This document shows, piece after piece, positions 58,201-64,000 of a DNA stretch of 64,000 bases. Under the pieces are notes generated by a model. It saw nothing but the letters and a program-made list of their open reading frames with translations, was not told the DNA's origin and ran no database searches. The stretch spans positions 186,001 to 250,000 of the forward strand of contig NZ_JAAIXY010000001.1 in NCBI RefSeq assembly GCF_010894455.1. Reading direction: 5' to 3'. How positions within the stretch are numbered: position 1 is the first letter of the stretch; the number at the start of each line of letters is the position of its first letter. This DNA is from Myxococcus eversor. Its GTDB lineage: Bacteria; Myxococcota; Myxococcia; Myxococcales; Myxococcaceae. The position numbers and the translations under genes were made by a program.

Positions 58201-58286
58201 GGAAACGGATTCTTTATCCGAATGGCTTGAAAATCCACCAGCCGCCCCGTATTCAATGGGCAGAAGTGGATGCCCCATCCGTTTCC
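58201..58286. promoter_or_regulatory. TetR operator candidates flanking the SDR promoter
   Basis: GGAAACGGAT (58201-58210) and its exact reverse complement ATCCGTTTCC (58277-58286) lie on either side of the SDR promoter, 66 bp apart. The first copy is part of a palindrome CGGAT-TCTTT-ATCCG (58206-58220). Confidence 0.6.
58227..58255 (+). promoter_or_regulatory. SDR promoter
   Basis: TTGAAA (58227-58232), 17-bp spacer, TATTCA (58250-58255); transcript start near 58262, between the two operator-like copies. Confidence 0.65.
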
Positions 58287-58333
58287 ATTCCGTGGAGCGG
58301 GCCTGGGCCGTCCTCCTACCTGGGAGCCGTCAC

Positions 58334-59251
58334 GTGACTGGGCACACCGATGTTTCGCAAGCGCGTCGCCAGGAAGAAGGCGTCCCCAAGGATTCGGAGG
58401 CGGGCGAGCAGGTCGCGCTCGTCACGGGGGCCAATGCGGGCATCGGGTTGGCGCTCACGCGCAGCCTCCTGTCCACGGGCTGGCAGGTCATCGCGGTGAA
58501 CCGCTCCGCCTTTCCCGAGGATGATGTCCTCCTGAAGGACGCTGTCGGCACGGGTCGACTGCGCGTCTACACGGCCGACCTGACGGACTTCGACGCGCTT
58601 CGCGCCGTGCTCGGTGAGCTCAAGGCGCGGGAGGCACGCATCGACGTGTTGTTCAACAACGCGGGCGGCAGCTTCCCGACGCTCGCGTTCTCCAAGCAGG
58701 GACGCGAGGTCCACTACGAACTGCAGACGGTGGCGCCGTACGTCCTGCTGATGGAGCTGCGAGAGCTGCTCCACCGGGGGGAGCTGAAGACGGTCATCAA
58801 CACCTCCTCGGCCGTGTTCCTGCGGACGAAGGCCTTCGACCCGGGCGCGTTGGAGCGTCCCTCGAACTTCAAGATGCTCCTGGGCCCGTATTCGACGACC
58901 AAACTGGCGCTCTCGCTGTGGACGCGCGAGCTGGCGCCCCAGCTCGCCGCCGAGGGAATCCGACTCCTCAGCGTGGACCCGGGAGGCAACAACACACAGC
59001 GGGCCGGCAAGCCGTCGGGCCTCCCATTCTGGCTGCGGCCCATCGTGACGCTCTTCTTCCCGCCCCCCACGAAGGGCGCGTCGCTGCTGTACGACGCGGC
59101 CCTCGGGAATGCCAGACGGGAGCCACCGGGTGCCTACCTCGTCCAGGGGAAGGCGACCAGGCTGGGCTTCCAGACGCAGGGGCGCGCTGTCCTGGACCAG
59201 GTGCGAACCATCCATGCCCGGGAGTTCCCGGCCCAGCCTCCTCGGGCCTGA
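58334..59251 (+). CDS. short-chain dehydrogenase/reductase
   Basis: A 305-residue classical SDR. Cofactor motif VTGANAGIGLAL near 35, DLTDFDAL, NNAGG, catalytic Ser in INTSSAVF, and YSTTKLALS with Tyr and Lys. A C-terminal hydrophobic stretch WLRPIVTLFFPP is typical of retinol-dehydrogenase-like SDRs that act on lipophilic substrates. GTG 58334 is chosen because GGGAG lies 7 nt upstream. Its control by the divergent TetR suggests detoxification of an aldehyde or ketone, which is inference. Confidence 0.92.
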   Translation: MTGHTDVSQARRQEEGVPKDSEAGEQVALVTGANAGIGLALTRSLLSTGWQVIAVNRSAFPEDDVLLKDAVGTGRLRVYTADLTDFDALRAVLGELKAREARIDVLFNNAGGSFPTLAFSKQGREVHYELQTVAPYVLLMELRELLHRGELKTVINTSSAVFLRTKAFDPGALERPSNFKMLLGPYSTTKLALSLWTRELAPQLAAEGIRLLSVDPGGNNTQRAGKPSGLPFWLRPIVTLFFPPPTKGASLLYDAALGNARREPPGAYLVQGKATRLGFQTQGRAVLDQVRTIHAREFPAQPPRA

Positions 59252-59285
59252 GGCTTCCGATTCTTGAGCACGCCCCGCCGTTCAC

Positions 59286-62200
59286 CTACTCCATGCCCAT
59301 CGCCTCCGGATTGGAGACGCCCTTCAGCATGGGCCCGCTGGGCCCGCCGTTGCGGATGCACTCATCCGAGTGTTGCGAGATGATGTTGTCACAGCCATCC
59401 GGGGGGTTGCCCCATTGGAGGGTGATGTCCATCCACCCTGGCCCGTTCGTCGAGGTATAGGTTCCCAGCGGCTGCCAGGGGATGATGACGGGGTTGACCC
59501 ACCCGGGCCACGGCGTGCCTCGCCCTGTTTCGTCGCTCAGGACCTCGCCGTTGAAGAACGTCCTGTAGGGATGCGAGCCGCTGTCCGCATAGACGCCGTG
59601 CGAGCCAAAGGCCGCATAGGTCTCCGGGTGGAAGTTCAGCAGGCTCAGCGCCTTGTCTCCGAAGGAGAAGAGCTGCCCTTCGGCGTGCTGCGCCATGTAG
59701 ACCTGCGTCGGTCGCCCCTCGACGAAGCGCACGGTGACATGCTCCCAGTCACCCACGTGGTTGCCGAAGGTCGAGAACCTCCCGATGCATTTATGCACGG
59801 CATTGTAGGTGCCGATGCAGACACGCTTGCCCCCGTTGTAGGGATAGAACATCCAGTAGACGACGTCGGTCGTCTGGGTCGGATTTCCGGCCTGCGTGCG
59901 AGGGATGATTTGCGCATACATCGGCACGTGGGTCGTCGGGTCCGGACGCTGGCCGGTCAGGAACGCGGGGTCTGTACAGGAGGCGCAGCCCAGTGGCTCC
60001 TTCGTCTCCAGGTAGTACCCGACAGGCTTCACGTTCGCGAGGAAGAACTCGGCGGATGACGGCCAGTAATACTCGTCCGGATGGAGCCAGACCATGGGCG
60101 CGTACTGGAGGACGGTGAGGTCATCGACTGGTGCGCCCTGGAGCTCGGGGTTGGCGAGGGCGCTCTTGTTGAGGGCCCAGAAAAGGCTGGCATTGGCGCC
60201 GCCATAACCCACCTGGCCCACCATGGAGGAGACGGTCAGGGTCCGGTGGTCGATGGGATTGGCCTGGAAGACAGTGCCGTCGCTATAGCCATGTGAGCCC
60301 TGGTCGTCCCAGAGCCAGGCGGGGCTGGCGGGCAGGACATATTCGCTGCGGACACATCGGACGAGCTGGGTGGAGGGCTTGTCATAGCCCAGGGTGGCCA
60401 CCGAGCCGAGGCAGGTATAGCCAGGAGCGGGCTTGGGGTGCCAGAAGCTGGCATCGTGAGAGCCGCCGGTGTGTTTGTCATCCCAGACGAAGTCGTAGTC
60501 GATGGGAGGCGCCAGGAGGTCCCCCTCACCGGAGACGGCGAAGGTCATCCGAGCCGGTGTGCCGTGAGAGGGCAAGGCCACGTCGCCCAGGGAGTAGTAG
60601 CCCGGGAACTTGTCGAGCTTGGGACGCCAGACGGAGATGTCGTGGTTCGCTCCGGTGTTGTGGTCGTCGTAGACCCAATCGAAGGTGCTCACCGCCTGGA
60701 CGGAGAGGCGCAGCGGATAGCGGAGCCGGGCCTTGTCGGACCGGAGCGTGAAATCGGCCGTCTCCCCGACCTGGGTCGTCGCGGCGACGAGCTTGTAGCC
60801 GCCGGGCTGGAGGTAACAGGCGATGTGCGCGCGTGAGCCGCCATTGGAGTTGTTCGCCTCCGCGAGCACGCGTCCGCTGGAGTCGAGGAGGTAGAGGTAG
60901 GGACCGACGATATCGGCTTCGAGGTCGAAGGTGACGATGTCGGGGGGGCCGGAGTACTCGACGAGGAACTGCCGGTTGGCGGTGCTGGTGGGGCTCTGAC
61001 CACCAGAGGAGCGCCATTGTCCGGAGAGGATGTTGTTGTGACGGGAGGTGGTGGACTCGACGACGAGACTGGACGCCGTGGCGTTGAGGAGGTTGCCGGA
61101 GAGGTCCGTGTCCTGGGTGAGGACGATGCGTTGTCCTGAGAACCCCGAGTCCGCGTAGAGGGTGACCTGGAAGCCCTCGGGCACCTTGAGGGAGCGGACG
61201 GTGTCATTGCCCAAGGTCAGTTGGTTGATGTCATAGCGACCCGCGCGCAGCGCCTGACGGGCCCCCTTGAACTCGTGCTGGGAATAGAGGGTGACGGGGG
61301 CTTCCACCCGGATGCTGGAGGTCTGTCTGTCCCAGCCAGTGCCCGTCAGGATTGTGTCGGAAGTGACGGTGGTGAAGCTGCCGGAGAAGCCCGCGTGCTC
61401 ATAGATTGTGACGGCCCAGCCTCGTGGAACATGGAGGGAGCTGATGGTGTCATTGCCGACGGTGAGCTTCTGCTGGTCGTACCAGCCGGGCTGGAGCGGC
61501 TGCGCGAAGGGCTCCGCACCGCCGGAGGGATAGACGCGCACGACAGGCGTCCACGTGGTGGGCGGATGGGCATAGAAGAGGGGAAGAGAGCCGCCGAGGG
61601 CGGGGTCGGCGCCGAGAGGAGCCATCCAGCCGCAGTAGCCACCGCCTGTGATGGAGACGACCTGGTCGACGAAGCTGTAGGACGCGGTGCCTCGCTGGCT
61701 GAAACCACTCGCCACGAAGGAGTTGGAAGCCACCTTGAACGGGGTGCCGCGCAAGTCGATGTTGGCCCTGCCGGAGTCACCCCAGTCGCAGGACATGGCG
61801 GTGGCGTAGGGCATGGTGGAGATGTTGGCCTGGCCATTGTGTGAGAGCGCGCCGGTGGACCTGGCGAACCGCTGGTCGGACGTGACGACCTTGAGTGTGA
61901 CGGGGTCGATGCGCAGCCTGGAGAAGACGGTGCGGACGCTGGTGCCAGTCGCCGCGCCACCCGCGGTGTACTGGGCGAAGTTGGAGTGGAGGCCGTTCTC
62001 GGGGAGCGGGAGGTACTCGGTGGGGGTGCCCGCCATGTCATGGCACCAGGCTCTCCAGGGCCGAGCGGCGTCCCCCATGAAGTGCAGGATGTATTCACCG
62101 TCCATGGCCTGGGGCTGGGCGCTCTTGATCTCCTGACAGGACTGCTCCCTCAGGGGCGCGAGCCGTTGCTGGAGGACGGGCAGGCTCCCGTCCACCTCGA

Positions 62201-62294
62201 TGCCTTCGCCCTGGCAACCCGTGAAGAGCGCGAGGAGTCCCCCGAGGAGCACTCCGTGCCACGCAGCGGACTTCAAAGAAAAACCCAGACGCAT
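59286..62294 (-). CDS. lipoprotein with GON, beta/gamma-crystallin and Vps62-like modules
   Basis: A 1002-residue secreted lipoprotein with lipobox LFTGC at residue 27. About 50-230 resemble the GON domain of ADAMTS proteases (SCQEIKSAQPQAMDGEYIL, WCHDMAGTPTEYLPLP, CGWMAP). About 260-420 contain crystallin-like Greek-key repeats (TIYEHAGFSGSF; LYSQHEFKGARQAL; LYADSGFSGQRIVL). About 425-530 is a beta-sandwich resembling secreted-protease C-terminal domains. From about 535 are repeats FDWVYDDHNTGANHDISVWRP and FVWDDKHTGGSHDASFWHP, then a Vps62-like core (YAPMVWLHPDEYYWPSSAEFF, FGNHVGDWEHVTVRF, MAQHAEG, AFGSHGVYADSG). No catalytic site is obvious. It appears monocistronic. Confidence 0.85.
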   Translation of the reverse strand: MRLGFSLKSAAWHGVLLGGLLALFTGCQGEGIEVDGSLPVLQQRLAPLREQSCQEIKSAQPQAMDGEYILHFMGDAARPWRAWCHDMAGTPTEYLPLPENGLHSNFAQYTAGGAATGTSVRTVFSRLRIDPVTLKVVTSDQRFARSTGALSHNGQANISTMPYATAMSCDWGDSGRANIDLRGTPFKVASNSFVASGFSQRGTASYSFVDQVVSITGGGYCGWMAPLGADPALGGSLPLFYAHPPTTWTPVVRVYPSGGAEPFAQPLQPGWYDQQKLTVGNDTISSLHVPRGWAVTIYEHAGFSGSFTTVTSDTILTGTGWDRQTSSIRVEAPVTLYSQHEFKGARQALRAGRYDINQLTLGNDTVRSLKVPEGFQVTLYADSGFSGQRIVLTQDTDLSGNLLNATASSLVVESTTSRHNNILSGQWRSSGGQSPTSTANRQFLVEYSGPPDIVTFDLEADIVGPYLYLLDSSGRVLAEANNSNGGSRAHIACYLQPGGYKLVAATTQVGETADFTLRSDKARLRYPLRLSVQAVSTFDWVYDDHNTGANHDISVWRPKLDKFPGYYSLGDVALPSHGTPARMTFAVSGEGDLLAPPIDYDFVWDDKHTGGSHDASFWHPKPAPGYTCLGSVATLGYDKPSTQLVRCVRSEYVLPASPAWLWDDQGSHGYSDGTVFQANPIDHRTLTVSSMVGQVGYGGANASLFWALNKSALANPELQGAPVDDLTVLQYAPMVWLHPDEYYWPSSAEFFLANVKPVGYYLETKEPLGCASCTDPAFLTGQRPDPTTHVPMYAQIIPRTQAGNPTQTTDVVYWMFYPYNGGKRVCIGTYNAVHKCIGRFSTFGNHVGDWEHVTVRFVEGRPTQVYMAQHAEGQLFSFGDKALSLLNFHPETYAAFGSHGVYADSGSHPYRTFFNGEVLSDETGRGTPWPGWVNPVIIPWQPLGTYTSTNGPGWMDITLQWGNPPDGCDNIISQHSDECIRNGGPSGPMLKGVSNPEAMGME

Positions 62295-62368
62295 GTCGCC
62301 AACCCTTCGCTCGATTCAAGGAGCGGGCTGGAGACGGTGCGGGGCTTTCGGGTGTGATTCCCCGGGGA

Positions 62369-63763
62369 TTAATCCGGCGCGGCGAAGACCGTGGCGCGCG
62401 CGTCCCTGCGCCTGCGCCAGTAGAGGAACACGGGCACGCCCGCGCCGAGCAGCAGCGTGCCCTTGAGCGCGTTGAGGGGATTGGAGGCCGTGGAGCCCAC
62501 CACGACGTAGACCGCCGCCGCGATGAAGAGCAGGGGTGTGACGGGGTAACCCGGCACGCGATACGACACGCGAGGCACCTGTCCCTCGCGCTCCCGGGCC
62601 CGGTAGACGAAGAGCGTGGCGGCCGTGGCGCCGAAGACGAGCCAGTCGGCGAAGACGACGTAGTCGAGCAGCTCGCCGTAGGTCCCCGTGCCCGTGAGGA
62701 GGATGGCCCAGACCGCCTGGAAGACGATGGCCGCGGACGGTGTGTGGTAGCGCGGATGCAGCCGCGCCATCCACGGGAAGAACAGCCCATCCGCCGCCAT
62801 CGCCTGATAGACGCGGGGCGACACGAGGATGACGAGGTTGAGGAACCCGAAGGTGGAGAGCGCCACACCCGCGGTGATGAACGTGCGGCCCGTGGGCCCC
62901 ATCAGCAGCCCGAGCGCGTCCGCCGCGGGCGCGTTGCTCGCCGCCAGTCCCTCCGCTCCGAGCGTGCGCAGGTAGGTGAGGTTGGCGAGCAGATACACCG
63001 TCACCACGCCGATGACGCCCCAGAGGAGCGCGCGGGGCAGGTTGCGCTCCGGATTCACCAGCTCCTCGGCCACGAAGTTGGTCTGCTGCCAGCCGCCGTA
63101 GCTGAAGAGGACGGGGACGAGCGCGGCGCCAATGGCCAGCACGATGGAGTCCGGAGGCACTGGGGGCGTCGTGGTCCCCACCGAAGTCGAGGCCCCCGCG
63201 AGCAGCAGACCCGCGCCGATGAGCACCGCGAGCGCCACCAGCTTGAGCACCGTGAAGACGTTCTGCGTGAGCGCTCCGGGCCGCACGCCGAAGTAGTTGA
63301 CCCCGGACAGCAGGATGATGGCGCCTACGGCGAGCGGAAACCGGTAGCCGTCAGAGAGGCCCGTCAGCGCCAGCGTGTAGTTGGCGAAGGTCACCGCCAC
63401 CGCGGCGATGGCGCCGGTGGCGATCATCAGCAGCATTCCCCAGGCATTGAGGAAGGCGGGAAGCTCGCCAAAGGCATCGCGCAGGTAGACGTAGCTGCCG
63501 CCCGCCTTGGGGATTCGCTGGCCCAGCTCGCCGTAGATGAAGGCGCCGATGAGCGCCACGACACCGCCGAGCAGCCAGGCCCCCAGCGTGAGGGCGGGGG
63601 TGTGCACGCGCTGGGCGACGATGGCGGGGTTGAGGAAGATGCCCGAGCCGATGATGCCGCCGATGACGAGCATCACCCCCGAGAACAGGCCCACTCGACG
63701 CGCATAGCCTCCGCCCGACGCTCCTGACGGCGCTCCAGCTTCATGCTCGGCGGAAGGGCTCAT
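62369..63763 (-). CDS. APC-family amino acid permease
   Basis: A 464-residue inner-membrane transporter with about twelve helices. The first helix has VMLVIGGIIGSGIFLNPA (the GxGIF motif), helix 2-3 GELGQRIPKAGGSYVYLRDAFG, helix 6 ALVPVLFSYGGWQQTNFVAEE and the ERNLPRALLWG loop. These fit the LAT/SteT-like serine/threonine or cationic amino acid exchangers. Substrate is not determined. ATG 63763 lacks a strong ribosome site. It is 74 bp upstream of the GON lipoprotein gene on the same strand. Confidence 0.93.
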   Translation of the reverse strand: MSPSAEHEAGAPSGASGGGYARRVGLFSGVMLVIGGIIGSGIFLNPAIVAQRVHTPALTLGAWLLGGVVALIGAFIYGELGQRIPKAGGSYVYLRDAFGELPAFLNAWGMLLMIATGAIAAVAVTFANYTLALTGLSDGYRFPLAVGAIILLSGVNYFGVRPGALTQNVFTVLKLVALAVLIGAGLLLAGASTSVGTTTPPVPPDSIVLAIGAALVPVLFSYGGWQQTNFVAEELVNPERNLPRALLWGVIGVVTVYLLANLTYLRTLGAEGLAASNAPAADALGLLMGPTGRTFITAGVALSTFGFLNLVILVSPRVYQAMAADGLFFPWMARLHPRYHTPSAAIVFQAVWAILLTGTGTYGELLDYVVFADWLVFGATAATLFVYRAREREGQVPRVSYRVPGYPVTPLLFIAAAVYVVVGSTASNPLNALKGTLLLGAGVPVFLYWRRRRDARATVFAAPD

Positions 63764-63961
63764 GGCCCGAGCATAGACGGGAGGGTTCGGGGCCTGTTGA
63801 ACTTCACGTCCTCGAAAGAATGGCCCATCCGCTTCTTCATCGCGGGTCGCGGGTTGGCTGCTGAACAGCGCGGAGCTCGTCGTCACAGGGGGGAAATCCG
63901 GTTCGTGGGGGGCCTGCGTACGGCCTCGGGAACGCAGTCCGTTGCCGCTCCAGGGGAGCCC

Positions 63962-64000
63962 ATGACGCTTGTCAGTCCGCAGTACAGAGTCCTCGCCGTG
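63962..64000 (+). CDS. start of an unidentified gene, cut by the window end
   Basis: ATG 63962 preceded 3 nt upstream by GGGGAG (63954-63959). Thirteen codons with open frame (MTLVSPQYRVLAV) are visible. Too short to identify. Confidence 0.4.
   Translation, partial: MTLVSPQYRVLAV

Overview
The window looks like a chromosomal segment of a myxobacterium close to Myxococcus or Corallococcus. GC is very high with strong G/C bias at third codon positions, and GTG and TTG starts are frequent. One protein carries a MYXO-CTERM sorting tail (34764-36107), and there are many small lipoproteins, Ala/Pro-rich linkers and degenerate signalling domains. I see no phage, plasmid, insertion sequence, CRISPR array or PKS/NRPS module. 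Species assignment is inference.

Layout. 0-12 kb: an alpha/beta hydrolase, apt with a 2-hydroxyacid dehydrogenase (4-bp overlap), a SWIM-SNF2 helicase, recN, a PP2C phosphatase, an M23 envelope peptidase, a GGDEF-like protein and rlmM. 12-21 kb: a housekeeping block, secA, rpsB, tsf, pyrH, frr, with a structured rpsB leader and a terminator-like hairpin between rpsB and tsf. A second degenerate receiver-GGDEF protein is coupled to frr. The convergent sixA-cyaY pair and a lipoprotein follow. 21-25 kb: one gene for a 1259-residue fused flavin/iron-sulfur oxidoreductase. 25.5-35 kb: a polysaccharide region with a GT2, a coiled-coil protein, a tandem GT4/GT4 protein and a divergent GT4, plus rmd-gmd for a GDP-6-deoxyhexose (probably GDP-D-rhamnose). 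A NADAR protein, a lipoprotein and a helical-repeat protein lie among them. 34.7-38.6 kb: a MYXO-CTERM beta-propeller protein, a periplasmic 5'-nucleotidase and a small zinc-ribbon protein behind a dyad-rich promoter.

38.6-44.2 kb: a DUF2760 protein and two non-canonical Hsp70 proteins in one transcription unit, downstream of a tRNA-Ala(CGC) gene that has its own promoter and terminator. 44.3-50.7 kb: a membrane-anchored TPR protein, heme O synthase, an ABC-2 exporter (ATPase and permease) and a cupredoxin-like lipoprotein. 50.9-54 kb: a four-gene unit of CpxP/CnrX-like His-rich sensor protein, small secreted protein, OmpR-type regulator and HAMP histidine kinase, probably an envelope or metal stress circuit. 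54.3-64 kb: a cold-shock protein, cupin, DoxX/HxlR divergent pair, lipoprotein, P-loop ATPase, TetR/SDR divergent pair with an operator-like inverted repeat, a 1002-residue lipoprotein combining GON, beta/gamma-crystallin and Vps62-like modules, an APC permease, and the first codons of one more gene.

The most novel-looking items are the fused oxidoreductase, the Hsp70-Hsp70-DUF2760 unit, the GON/crystallin/Vps62 lipoprotein, the dyad array at 37959-38091 and the mutually exclusive hairpins in the rpsB leader. All functions are read from sequence motifs by eye; no database search was run.
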